From JAMXLO01 sp041487355 (GTDB lineage: Bacteria; Pseudomonadota; Alphaproteobacteria; Acetobacterales; Acetobacteraceae), in contig JBGPND010000064.1 of NCBI GenBank assembly GCA_041487355.1, positions 1 through 23,457 of the forward strand: DNA of 23,457 nucleotides, written 5' to 3'. This document shows, one piece after another, positions 8,365 through 15,826 of this stretch. Position 1 is the first letter of the stretch; every line of letters begins with the position of its first letter. The translations under genes and the position numbers were made by a program. The notes under the pieces were generated by a model. The model had not been told where the DNA came from and did not search any database. It saw nothing but the letters and a program-made list of their open reading frames with translations.

Positions 8365-8414
8365 CCTCTCCTCTCTCCCGCATTGGCGGGAGAGGGGAGG
8401 GTGAGGGGTGAGGG
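8365..8414. terminator. hairpin between convergent operons, part of a dispersed repeat
   Basis: CTCTCCCGC (8373-8381) pairs perfectly with GCGGGAGAG (8386-8394) across an ATTG loop, followed by a run of GAGGGTGAGGGG type. It fills the gap between the dehydratase stop and the convergent FAH-family gene stop. This sequence style is a common extragenic repeat in GC-rich proteobacteria and probably terminates both transcripts. Confidence 0.65.
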
Positions 8415-9341
8415 TCACTTCGTCGGCGCGTACTTCCCGCTCACTTGCGGCGTCGGTGTATCGAACCCCTTCCCCTGACGATCGAGACGCGTCTCGCGCG
8501 ACCATGTGCGCTTCAGGTCGTCGCGCACCTTGAAGCTCAGCTTGCCGAGGCCCCCGCACTCCAACTCCACCGTGTCGCCGTCCATGAAGCTGGACAGGCC
8601 GCGGTGATTGGTGCCGGTGGCGAGGATGTCACCGGGCTCCAGCGTGTGGATCGACGTCACCCACTCGATGCAGCGCGCCATGTTGTGCGCCATGTCGTCG
8701 GTGTTGAAGTCCTGCTTGATCGTGCCGTTCACCGACAGCTTTATCGGCACCTTGTGCGGGTCGGCGATCTCGTCGGCCGTCACCAGATAGGGACCGATCG
8801 GCGCGAACGTGTCGCGCGACTTCATGGCAAAGAAGCTCTGCGGTGGCAGGCCGCGCGCCGAGCCGTCGATGAAGTTGGTATAGCCGAACACGTAGTTCAT
8901 GGCGTCGGCTGCCTTGATGTGGCTGGCGCGCTTGCCGATCACCAGGGCCATCTCGGCCTCGCCCTCGAAGATGGTGGCAGGCACGTCGGGCAGCACCATT
9001 GTCCCGCCGGGGTCGAGGATCGAGGTGGGCGCCTTGTGGAAGGCGTTGATCGGCGCCGGCTCCTTGCGCGTGCCGTTCTCCATGTAGTTCACCGCCATGC
9101 AGACGATGTTGCCCGGCTTCGGCAGCGGCGCGCGCAGACGCACGCTGGAGACCGGCACACCCTTGCCGCTCGCGGCCGCATCCTCGAGGCGCTTCTTGTA
9201 GTCGCCGAACCGCGCGATCAGCCCGTTGATCAGGTCGTGCGGACCGAGATGCGGGATGTCGCGCACCGCAGACGACACATCGACGATGTTGTCGCCCTTG
9301 ACCACGCCCAGCTTGTAGTCGTCGAAAAACGCCAGCTTCAT
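8415..9341 (-). CDS. fumarylacetoacetate hydrolase family protein
   Basis: This is a 308-residue FAH-fold enzyme; members hydrolyse C-C bonds of diketo acids, decarboxylate, or hydrate ring-cleavage products, using Mg2+ or Ca2+. Residues 72-87 (PLPKPGNIVCMAVNYM) are the classic entry to the FAH domain. The metal site is FEGEAEMALVIG (Glu128, Glu130) and FIDGSAR (Asp159). SFFAMKSRDTFAPIGPYLVT and PGDILATGTNHRG are also standard. I start it at ATG 9341 with AAGGGGG upstream; the longer open frame further upstream is only a shadow of the neighbouring genes. It ends a four-gene operon behind CoA-transferase, enoyl-CoA hydratase and cupin genes, which fits a late C-C or ester cleavage step. Confidence 0.92.
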   Translation of the reverse strand: MKLAFFDDYKLGVVKGDNIVDVSSAVRDIPHLGPHDLINGLIARFGDYKKRLEDAAASGKGVPVSSVRLRAPLPKPGNIVCMAVNYMENGTRKEPAPINAFHKAPTSILDPGGTMVLPDVPATIFEGEAEMALVIGKRASHIKAADAMNYVFGYTNFIDGSARGLPPQSFFAMKSRDTFAPIGPYLVTADEIADPHKVPIKLSVNGTIKQDFNTDDMAHNMARCIEWVTSIHTLEPGDILATGTNHRGLSSFMDGDTVELECGGLGKLSFKVRDDLKRTWSRETRLDRQGKGFDTPTPQVSGKYAPTK

Positions 9342-9351
9342 GATATCCCCC

Positions 9352-9702
9352 TTATTCAACCGGAACGAAGATCGAACGCCGCATCTTGCCGCCGACCGAC
9401 TTCGATAGATGACCCTTGCCGGTGGTGTCCTCCACCAGCACAACCTCGCCGGCGCCGATCGTGCGCGCCTGACCGTCGCTTGCAGTGATCTGCACGCCGC
9501 CGTCGAGATTGATGATGTATTGCCGGCGTGGCGCCGGATGCCACGACAGGTCGTAGTCGCCCGAGGTCTCGCGGAAGATGACGCCGGTCGCCGGCAGGCG
9601 CGCCGACAGCTTGCTGAAGTTCCGCTCCTCCACCCACTGCACCTCGATGTCGCGCCAGTGCGATTCGCCGTTCGCGTCGCAATACAGATTGTGTATTCGC
9701 AT
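9352..9702 (-). CDS. small cupin-domain protein
   Basis: The 116-residue protein looks like a single beta-barrel cupin. It begins MRIHNLYCDANGESHWRDIEV; the core SWHPAPRRQYIINLDGGVQI, then the turn AGEVVLVEDTTGKGHLS, match the two cupin motifs loosely. The canonical metal histidines are only partly present (His in SWHPAP, His in GKGHL), so metal binding is uncertain. The start at 9702 lies 10 bp after the enoyl-CoA hydratase stop, behind a purine-rich GGGGACGAGG stretch. It sits between the hydratase and FAH-family genes of one operon, so it may be an isomerase, small-molecule sensor or accessory of that pathway. The specific function is unknown. Confidence 0.8.
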   Translation of the reverse strand: MRIHNLYCDANGESHWRDIEVQWVEERNFSKLSARLPATGVIFRETSGDYDLSWHPAPRRQYIINLDGGVQITASDGQARTIGAGEVVLVEDTTGKGHLSKSVGGKMRRSIFVPVE

Positions 9703-9712
9703 TCCTCGTCCC

Positions 9713-10489
9713 CTATCGGTTCTGCCAGTTCGGCTTGCGCTTTTCGGCGAACGCCTTCGGGCCTTCGATGTAGTCCTGGCTTTCGATGTTCGCCTGCTGC
9801 GCCGGATAGACCGTGCGCATGGCACGCTCCAGCGACGGTTCGTCCAGGCCGCGATACGAAGCCTGCTTCGATGCACGCACCGCCTTGGGCGAGCATTCCA
9901 GGATCATGTTGGCCCAGCGCTTGGCCGCTTCCAGCGCCTCGCCCTGCGGCACCACCTCGGTGACGAAGCCGAGTTCGAAGCCTTCGCGGGCGGGAACGCG
10001 CCGCCCGGTCAGGATCATGCCCATCGCCTTCTTCATCGGGATCATGCGCGGCAGTCGATGCACGCCGCCGCCGCCGGCAATCAACCCGACGCGCGGCTCC
10101 GGCAGCGCGAACAGCGCGTTCTCCGCGGCGATGATGATGTCGCAGGCCAGCGCGGTCTCGAACCCGCCGCCCATCGCCCAGCCGTTCACAGCGGCGATCA
10201 CCGGCTTGTCGAGATTGAAGCGATGCGTGATGCCGGCGAAACCGTTGGGCCCGTTCGGCCGGCGCCGGCCCGCCGCCTGCACCTTCAAATCGTTGCCGGC
10301 GGAGAACGCCCGATCGCCCGCGCCGGTGATGATGCCCACCCACAGATCGTCGCGCGAGGCGAACTCGTCCCACACCGCGGCGAGTTCGTCGTTGGCGTCG
10401 GCGTGCAGCGCGTTCAGCACCTCCGGCCGGTTCAGCGTGACGATGCGGACCCGGCCTTCGTCCTGCACGATGCAGTATTGGTGGCTCAT
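9713..10489 (-). CDS. enoyl-CoA hydratase/isomerase family protein
   Basis: This is a 258-residue crotonase-fold enzyme acting on CoA thioesters. The first oxyanion-hole motif is FSAGNDLK (62-69) and the second is NGWAMGGGFETALACD (about 102-117). LPEPRVGLIAGGGG follows, with Glu131 in the active-site loop. Glu111 sits where hydratases keep one catalytic Glu; members of this fold also catalyse isomerisation, ring cleavage or thioester hydrolysis, so the exact reaction is open. Its ATG overlaps the CoA-transferase stop as ATGA, showing translational coupling. It would process the CoA ester made by that transferase. Confidence 0.93.
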   Translation of the reverse strand: MSHQYCIVQDEGRVRIVTLNRPEVLNALHADANDELAAVWDEFASRDDLWVGIITGAGDRAFSAGNDLKVQAAGRRRPNGPNGFAGITHRFNLDKPVIAAVNGWAMGGGFETALACDIIIAAENALFALPEPRVGLIAGGGGVHRLPRMIPMKKAMGMILTGRRVPAREGFELGFVTEVVPQGEALEAAKRWANMILECSPKAVRASKQASYRGLDEPSLERAMRTVYPAQQANIESQDYIEGPKAFAEKRKPNWQNR

Positions 10490-11715
10490 CCGCCGATCAC
10501 CGCATCGTTGCGCAGCCCACCGATCTTTTCGCTGTCCAGGCCAAGCCAGTCCGCCAGCACGTCGGCATTGTGCTGTCCCAGCAATGGCGCAGCCTTTACC
10601 GGCAGTGTCTTGCCAGAGAAGCGCACCGGCCAGCCGCTCATCGTGTAGGGCCCAACCTTCGGATGATCCATTACCTGGCGAATGCCGCGCTGCACGAAGG
10701 TCTGATCATTGGCCAGTTCCATCGTGTCCATCACCGCGCCGGACGGGATGGTCGCCGCGCCGACCAGCCGCATCGCTTCGTGCTTGTCATGCTTGCGCGT
10801 CCAATTGGAGACGATTGCGTCCACCTCCTCGCGATGCTCGGTGCGGGCATCCGGCGTGTCGTAGAGCGGATCGCCAATCAAGTCCTCGCGGCCCATCACC
10901 TTCAGCAGTCGGGTCCAGTGGTCGGGATTGGCGCGGCTGCAATAGATATAGACGTAATCGTTCGGTCCATCGCCCTTGCACGGATACACGCCGATCGGCG
11001 GATTGCCGCCACCCACCGTCTTCGATCCGGCACGCGGCGCCGGCTTGCCGGTGCGCTCCATGTAGGTGAAGGCGTTGCGGATGTAGTGCAGGATCGCGTC
11101 CTGCATCGCCAGTTGCAGGTGCTCGCCCTGGCCGGTGCGCAGCCGCCGCACATAGGCGCCGAGCACGGAGATCGCCATCAGCATGCCGGTGCCGGTATCG
11201 CCGATGGTGGAGCCGGGCTTGCAGGGGGGACCGTCCTCCTCGCCGGTGATGCTCATCAGCCCGCCGGCGGCCTGCGCGATCATGTCGAACGCCAGGTTCT
11301 TCTCGAACGGGCTGCCGGCGCCGAAGCCCTTGGTCTGGCAGTAGATGATCGAGGGATTGATCGCACGGATCACATCCGGTCCAAGTCCCAGCCGCTCGAT
11401 CGCACCTGGTGCGAAGTTCTCGCAGAAAATGTCGGCCTTCTTCGCCATCTCCTTGACCAGCTCGACGCCGCGCGGGTCCTTCAGATTGACGGTGACCGAC
11501 CGTTTGTTGGCGTTGTACTGCAGGAAGTAGAAGGCGTCCTGCCCGGGCTTGCCGCCGGCGGTGCGGCCGGGATCGCCGACCTTGGGGTTCTCCACCTTCA
11601 CCACATCGGCGCCCATCCAGGCCAGCGCCTCGGTGCAGGACGGGCCCGCTTCGAATTGCGTCAGGTCCAGCACCCGCACGCCGGTGAGACTGGTCTCAGG
11701 GCCACTGCTCGGCAT
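10486..11715 (-). CDS. CaiB/BaiF class III CoA-transferase
   Basis: The 409-residue protein is a family III CoA-transferase, moving CoA between a donor thioester and an acid acceptor. It shows VRVLDLTQFEAGPSCTEALAWMGADVVKVE at the N-terminus (read from 13 onward), then NANKRSVTVNLKDPRG, FCENFAPGAIERLGLG, and IGDTGTGMLMA, where Asp173 is the expected catalytic aspartate. The start is ATG 11715. It is the first gene of a minus-strand operon: CoA-transferase, enoyl-CoA hydratase, cupin, FAH. This gives the cluster a second CoA-activation route besides the AMP ligase on the other strand. The substrate acid is unknown. Confidence 0.94.
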   Translation of the reverse strand: MPSSGPETSLTGVRVLDLTQFEAGPSCTEALAWMGADVVKVENPKVGDPGRTAGGKPGQDAFYFLQYNANKRSVTVNLKDPRGVELVKEMAKKADIFCENFAPGAIERLGLGPDVIRAINPSIIYCQTKGFGAGSPFEKNLAFDMIAQAAGGLMSITGEEDGPPCKPGSTIGDTGTGMLMAISVLGAYVRRLRTGQGEHLQLAMQDAILHYIRNAFTYMERTGKPAPRAGSKTVGGGNPPIGVYPCKGDGPNDYVYIYCSRANPDHWTRLLKVMGREDLIGDPLYDTPDARTEHREEVDAIVSNWTRKHDKHEAMRLVGAATIPSGAVMDTMELANDQTFVQRGIRQVMDHPKVGPYTMSGWPVRFSGKTLPVKAAPLLGQHNADVLADWLGLDSEKIGGLRNDAVIGG

Positions 11716-11784
11716 CGCTACGACTCCCTCGCGAAAAGTTGCCGCCAGACTACGACCGGCCGCGCGGTGCGTCGAGTTTCCCGC

Positions 11785-12675
11785 CTACCGCGGCGGCAGA
11801 TACTGGTGGAACCAGGCGACGGTGTGGTCCATCACTTGGCGGAACGGCTCGCCGGCATAGACTTCGTAATGGCCGAAGCCGTGCAGCACGACCAGCTTCC
11901 TGGGCTCGCCGGCGCGCTGGTACAGCGCCTCGCTCTCCTCGGGCAGCACCAGCCTGTCGTCGCTCGTGGTGATGAACAGCACCGGCCGCGGCGCGATCTT
12001 GTCGACCACCCACTCGGGGTGGAAGCCGAGCGTGTCATCCACGAACTCCAGCGGGATCTCGCTCACCGCGCCGGGATTGCCGCGCCGCGCCGCCGCGGCG
12101 AGTTCGGCGGACTGGCGGTCGGGGAGTAGGATCTCGTTCCGGTCGACGAATTCCGACTGACCCTCCATCACGCGCCTGACGCGGTCGGCGGCGGACCGGC
12201 CCAGCAGGTCGTGGTACTCGTCGGGCCGGCGGACGCTGCGCATCCAGCGCCTGCCATTGCCGATACCCACCACCGAGACGACGCATTGCACGCGTGGATC
12301 GACGGCGGCGACCCAGACCACCGTCGCGCCGCCATAGCTGGTGCCGTAGATGCCCAGCCTCTCCGCATCCACCATCGGCTGCGCCGCGAGCCAGGTCAGC
12401 GCCGCCTGCGAGTCGATCACGCGGCCATACGGCGAGAGCCGGCTTCTCGGCCCCTCGCTGTCGCCCCAGCCCTTGTAGTCGAAGGTGAGGACAGCGAAAC
12501 CGGCCTCGGTCAGGACCCGGGCGATGTCCGGCAGGTACAGGTTTCTCACGCCGGTGTAGCCGTGGCACAGCACGATGCCGGCGCGTGTCTCGCCGTGCTT
12601 CAGGTCCGCGGGCAGGAACAGGTCGCCGGCGAGCCTGACGCCTTCGCTGTAGAAGCTGATCGGCTGGCTGGGCAT
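11785..12675 (-). CDS. alpha/beta hydrolase
   Basis: The 296-residue protein has a complete alpha/beta-hydrolase triad. GTSYGG carries nucleophile Ser113, TTSDDRLV carries Asp239 or Asp240, and HGFGHYEV carries His269; CHGYTG (37-42) forms the oxyanion hole. It resembles the dienelactone-hydrolase/Xaa-Pro-peptidase-like S15/S9 esterase group. I start it at ATG 12675, beginning MPSQPISFYSEGVRLAG, because the first strand of the fold begins here; the open frame upstream reaches into the divergent gene. It lies 69 bp upstream of the CoA-transferase operon on the same strand, so it may be co-transcribed. An ester or lactone substrate is likely. Confidence 0.9.
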   Translation of the reverse strand: MPSQPISFYSEGVRLAGDLFLPADLKHGETRAGIVLCHGYTGVRNLYLPDIARVLTEAGFAVLTFDYKGWGDSEGPRSRLSPYGRVIDSQAALTWLAAQPMVDAERLGIYGTSYGGATVVWVAAVDPRVQCVVSVVGIGNGRRWMRSVRRPDEYHDLLGRSAADRVRRVMEGQSEFVDRNEILLPDRQSAELAAAARRGNPGAVSEIPLEFVDDTLGFHPEWVVDKIAPRPVLFITTSDDRLVLPEESEALYQRAGEPRKLVVLHGFGHYEVYAGEPFRQVMDHTVAWFHQYLPPR

Positions 12676-12775
12676 GGTGTTCTCTTTCCCTCGAAACGCC
12701 CCATCTGAGGAGGTGCGGCACTTTCCCTGCCCATGCGGCGCCCGGCAAGGGGCGCGTGACAAGGAGCCTTCGACA

Positions 12776-13174
12776 ATGGCTGCGATTCCCGACAAGTATC
12801 TCGACCTGTTGACGCAGAAGAAGGCGTTTGCCGATCTGGCAACCGTGATGCCGGACGGGTCGCCGCAGGTGACGCCAGTCTGGTTCGACTACACCAACGG
12901 TGTCGTTCGCGTGAACACGGCGAAGGGGCGCGTGAAGCAGCGCAACATGACGGAGGGCGCGCCCGTCGCGCTGTCGATCATGGACCCCGACAATCCGTAT
13001 CGGTATGTCCAGGTGCGCGGCAAGGTCACACGCATGACCGAGCAGGGCGCCAGCGCCCATATCGACTCGCTGGCGAAGAAGTATCTCGGCAAGGACAAGT
13101 ATCCGTTCGCCCAGCCGGGCGAGGTGCGGGTGATGTACGAGATCACGCCGGCCGCCACGCAAGGGATGGGTTGA
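12776..13174 (+). CDS. PPOX class (F420-dependent type) oxidoreductase
   Basis: The 132-residue protein is a pyridoxamine-5'-phosphate-oxidase-like split barrel of the Rv1155/TIGR03618 type. Landmarks are FADLATVMPDGSPQVTPVWFDY (read 18-39), then RVNTAKGRVKQRNM and DPDNPYRYVQVRGKVT. These small proteins bind FMN or F420 and reduce unsaturated substrates. AAGGAG lies about 10 bases before ATG 12776. It is divergent from the alpha/beta hydrolase with 100 bp between starts, which must hold both promoters. Together with the LLM protein at 2113 it is the second candidate F420 user here, although no F420 biosynthesis gene is in view. Confidence 0.9.
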   Translation: MAAIPDKYLDLLTQKKAFADLATVMPDGSPQVTPVWFDYTNGVVRVNTAKGRVKQRNMTEGAPVALSIMDPDNPYRYVQVRGKVTRMTEQGASAHIDSLAKKYLGKDKYPFAQPGEVRVMYEITPAATQGMG

Positions 13175-13210
13175 ACGGCGGGGCGGCGCACGCTGACCTC
13201 GTGACACATG

Positions 13211-13232
13211 GCGCTCGCGCTCCAGCGAGCGC
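13211..13232. terminator. GC-rich hairpin after the PPOX gene
   Basis: GCGCTCGC (13211-13218) pairs with GCGAGCGC (13225-13232) over a six-base loop, 36 bp downstream of the PPOX stop. There is no T tract, so this is a possible rather than a certain terminator. Confidence 0.45.
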
Positions 13233-13330
13233 GGTCCCTGCTTGACGCAAATGAAACCTTTCGGCAACGGCCCTTGTGCTTGGCTCGCGCTCCCAGCAGC
13301 CTGCCAACATCGGAAAGGAGTGCGCTGTCG

Positions 13331-13501
13331 ATGAGTGGATATCTGAAGCCCTGGCTGGCATTGAGCCATGACCGGGACGCGGTGACGGCGCCGGAATACG
13401 CACTCATCGCAGGTGTTCTCGTGGCGACCATCCTCATCGGATTCAACGTATTCGCAAACGACCTATCCAACCATTTCAGCAATGTCGGCAGCAGCCTCTG
13501 A
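13331..13501 (+). CDS. Flp/Fap-type pilin, orphan
   Basis: The 56-residue peptide looks like a type IVb Flp prepilin: a short charged leader (MSGYLKPWLALSHDRDA), the signature VTAPEYALIAG, a hydrophobic stretch VLVATILIGFNVF, and a short polar tail. Flp prepilins are cut after Gly just before xxxxEY; here that residue is Ala18, so processing may differ. AAAGGAG lies about 11 bases before the ATG. No tad/cpa assembly genes are nearby, so assembly would depend on a locus elsewhere, or the gene may be a stray paralogue. TTGACG at 13242-13247 could be a -35 box, but no good -10 follows. Confidence 0.85.
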   Translation: MSGYLKPWLALSHDRDAVTAPEYALIAGVLVATILIGFNVFANDLSNHFSNVGSSL

Positions 13502-13540
13502 CCGGTCGCGACCGGTCAAGCCCCGGCGAGACGGTCCGGC

Positions 13541-14365
13541 TCACCAACCCCCATCGACGCCGATCGCCTGGCCCGTCACGAAAGCCGCGCCGTCCGAGGC
13601 CAGATACGCGATCATCGAAGCCACCTCATCGGGACTGCCGAAGCGACCGACTGGGATCGCCTTGGCGCGCTCCCTGAAACCAACCTCCAGGTCGTCGCCG
13701 AACTCGCGCCGATTGGTGCTGATCGCGCGTGAGGTGCGGATCGGACCAGGCAGCACCGCATTCACCGTGATGCCGAACGGCGCGAGATCCAGCGCGAGCG
13801 ACTTGGTGAACCCGACGATGGCGGCCTTGGAAGCGGCGTAGGTCGCACGGCGCGGACCAGGCCGGAACGCGGCGCGTGACGACACGCTGATGATGCGCCC
13901 CCAGCCTGCCTTGCGCATCGCCGGCACCGCGGCACGCGACATCAGGAAGGCGCCACGCGCATTGACCGCCATCGTCTGGTCCCAGGCGGCAACCGGGACA
14001 TCCTCGATCTCGTTGCGGTCGGCCCCCTGCGGCGCTCCCGCATTGTTGACCAGGATGTCGAGCCTGCCGTAGCGGCGCAGCACCTCCTCGACCATGCGCC
14101 CGGCATCGGCCTCGAGACTGACATCGCCCAGGGTGACAGAGGCGGTGCCGCCTTCCTTGACGATGGCTTCGACCAGGCTGTCGACCCCGCCCCAGTTGGC
14201 GTCCATGTCGCCCTGCACATTGTGCTCGTTGGCGACGCCGGTCGGCGCAACGTCGGACACGACGACGATCACGCCGGCAGCGGCGAGCGCCCGCGCGGTT
14301 GAATTGCCGATACCAATCGGCTTGCCGCAACCCGTGATGAGCGCAACGCGTGCTTCACTCGGCAT
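13541..14365 (-). CDS. SDR family oxidoreductase (3-oxoacyl-reductase-like)
   Basis: This is a 274-residue classical SDR. The cofactor loop is TGCGKPIGIG (11-20), two residues longer than the common TGxxxGIG, as in some sister groups. It has GDVS (80-83), NNAG (107-110), catalytic Ser162 or Ser163 in ISVSSRAA, and YAASK with Tyr176 and Lys180. PGPIRTSRA and VTGQAIGVDGGW finish the fold. The ATG at 14365 is divergent from an aldo/keto reductase gene 78 bp away. The two reductases could share control and substrate class, but nothing in the sequence proves it. Confidence 0.92.
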   Translation of the reverse strand: MPSEARVALITGCGKPIGIGNSTARALAAAGVIVVVSDVAPTGVANEHNVQGDMDANWGGVDSLVEAIVKEGGTASVTLGDVSLEADAGRMVEEVLRRYGRLDILVNNAGAPQGADRNEIEDVPVAAWDQTMAVNARGAFLMSRAAVPAMRKAGWGRIISVSSRAAFRPGPRRATYAASKAAIVGFTKSLALDLAPFGITVNAVLPGPIRTSRAISTNRREFGDDLEVGFRERAKAIPVGRFGSPDEVASMIAYLASDGAAFVTGQAIGVDGGW

Positions 14366-14443
14366 GGGACCCTCCCGTGGATTTGGTTGACGCTGCTCTC
14401 TCGACTATACCGCCGATCGGCACAGGGAGAGGAGACGACGATC

Positions 14444-15439
14444 ATGGCACAGATGGAGAAGCTGGAGCATCGCGCGCTGGGACGCGGCGGATTGTCGGTC
14501 TCGGCGATCGGGCTCGGCTGCATGTCGCTGTCGGGCATCTACGGCGCTGCCGACGATGCGGCATCCGAGGATCTGATCCGATATGCGATCGACCAGGGCG
14601 TGGACCACCTCGATTCATCGGACATGTATGGCTGGGGCCACAACGAGGAAGTCATTGGCCGCGCCATCAAGGGCCACCGCGATCGCGTGGTGCTGGCGAC
14701 GAAATTCGGCCAGACGCAGAACCCAGGCGGTCCGAACGGCGTGAACGGGCGGCCGGAATACGTGATGCAGGCCTGCGAGGCGAACCTGAAGCGGCTCGGC
14801 GTGGACGTCATCGATCTTTACTACCAGCATCGCGTCGACCCGTCCGTGCCGATCGAGGAGACGGTGGGCGCGATGGCGAAGCTCGTGCAGCAAGGCAAGG
14901 TGCAGCATCTCGGGCTTTCGGAAGCGGCGCCGGAGACGATTCGCCGCGCGCACAAGGTGCATCCGATCGCTGCGGTGCAGACCGAGTATTCGCTGCTGTA
15001 TCGGACCGAAGCGGAGGAGACGCGCGAGACGACTCGGCCGCTGGGCATCAGCTTCGTCGCCTATGCCCCGCTGGGGCGCGGCTTCCTGACCGGCGCGATC
15101 CAGACCTTTGCCGACATCGATGGCCGCCGTGCGGCGCATCCGCGCTTCCAGGAGGCGAACTTCGCGCGCAACCGCGAGCTGGTCGCCCGCATCGAGGCGA
15201 TCGCGAAGGTGAAGGGCTGCACGCCGTCGCAGCTCACGCTGGCCTGGCTTCTGGCGCAGGGTCCCGATGTGGTGGCGATTCCCGGCACCCGCTACAAGCA
15301 GCGGCTCGACGAGAATGTCGGCGCGTTGCGCGTGAAGCTGACGGCCGACGATGTGGCGCGCATATCCGCGGCCATCCCGCGTGGTGCCGCCGCCGGGACG
15401 CGCTATCCCGCGGGCGGGATGAAGGGCGTGTACGTTTAG
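14444..15439 (+). CDS. aldo/keto reductase
   Basis: The 331-residue NADPH-dependent AKR of the YghZ/AKR13-like type has the full catalytic tetrad: Asp57 and Tyr62 in LDSSDMYG, Lys87 in ATKFG, and His130 in YYQHRVD. GRGGLSVSAIGLGCMSLSG is the normal N-terminus, and VAIPGTRYKQRLDENVGAL is the coenzyme-binding C-terminal segment. I start it at ATG 14444, preceded by GGGAGAGGAG; the in-frame upstream ATG lacks a family match. It is divergent from the SDR at 13541. It would reduce aldehydes or ketones. Confidence 0.94.
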   Translation: MAQMEKLEHRALGRGGLSVSAIGLGCMSLSGIYGAADDAASEDLIRYAIDQGVDHLDSSDMYGWGHNEEVIGRAIKGHRDRVVLATKFGQTQNPGGPNGVNGRPEYVMQACEANLKRLGVDVIDLYYQHRVDPSVPIEETVGAMAKLVQQGKVQHLGLSEAAPETIRRAHKVHPIAAVQTEYSLLYRTEAEETRETTRPLGISFVAYAPLGRGFLTGAIQTFADIDGRRAAHPRFQEANFARNRELVARIEAIAKVKGCTPSQLTLAWLLAQGPDVVAIPGTRYKQRLDENVGALRVKLTADDVARISAAIPRGAAAGTRYPAGGMKGVYV

Positions 15440-15444
15440 GACTT

Positions 15445-15484
15445 CGGCGCCCCCTCCCCCCAGCCCCCTCCCGCAAGGGGAGGC
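15445..15484. repeat. CCTCCCGCAAGGGGAGG dispersed palindrome
   Basis: This C-rich/G-rich stretch, with CCTCCC...GGGGAGG pairing around GCAA, directly follows the aldo/keto reductase stop. It has the look of the short extragenic palindromes common in GC-rich alphaproteobacteria and may end the transcript. Confidence 0.5.
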
Positions 15485-15546
15485 GATTAGCTCAGGGTCG
15501 GCGCGCCGCGCCTCCGAATACCGTTTTCACCGCTCGTCTTTCAATT

Positions 15547-15634
15547 GTCACCCCGGCGAAAGAGTGTGTGAACGAATCCATCACTGCCCCAGCGGTGAAG
15601 GTGACCCCTGGGTCCCCGCTTTCGCGGGGATGAC
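15547..15634. repeat. REP-like element, copy A
   Basis: This 88-bp element is bounded by GTCACCCC and GGGATGAC. Its right part, CCTGGGTCCCCGCTTTCGCGGGGATGAC in type, is the reverse complement of the left part of copy B (15685-15768), and its left part GCGAAAGAGTGTGTGAA corresponds to the right part of copy B. The two copies therefore lie head to head. The stretch 15440-15826 contains no gene; these repeats account for most of it. Confidence 0.75.
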
Positions 15635-15640
15635 AACCTA

Positions 15641-15693
15641 TTGAATCGTCATCCCTGCCTATTGAATCGTCATCCCCTTGAATCGTCATCCCC
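15641..15693 (+). repeat. three short tandem copies of TTGAATCGTCATCCC
   Basis: TTGAATCGTCATCCC occurs at 15641-15655, 15662-15676 and 15678-15692. The last copy runs into the left end of REP-like copy B. The spacing drops from 21 to 16 bases, so this looks like a stuttered duplication of the element's edge. Confidence 0.8.
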
Positions 15694-15768
15694 GCGAAAG
15701 CGGGGACCCAGGAACTTGCGGGAATACCGACGGGGCTGTTTCTTTCACACGCGCTTGCGCGGGGTGAC
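15685..15768. repeat. REP-like element, copy B
   Basis: This 84-bp element runs from GTCATCCCCGCGAAAGCGGGG to GCGCGGGGTGAC. The left end is itself a CCCCGC-GAAA-GCGGGG hairpin. It is inverted relative to copy A, and a diverged third copy is at 606-694. No RAYT-type transposase that could mobilise it is visible. Confidence 0.75.
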
Positions 15769-15826
15769 CAGAGACTGTCAGACGCTCGCTCGATTGCCCT
15801 GGGGGGAAGGGGTGCTGAAGGGGGCG

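Noticed and set aside
9342..10373. The FAH frame stays open far upstream, suggesting a fused longer protein
   Set aside because: The upstream part is low-complexity Arg/Ala-rich translation of the crotonase and cupin genes in another frame. The FAH family starts at MKLAFFDD, which has its own ribosome site.
12035..13369. Minus-strand open frame of 444 codons
   Set aside because: It overlaps the alpha/beta hydrolase, PPOX and pilin genes and shows no recognisable domain.
15641..15768. Possible CRISPR array
   Set aside because: The repeats are short, uneven in spacing and lack unique spacers; they are the edge of a REP-like element, and no cas gene is present.
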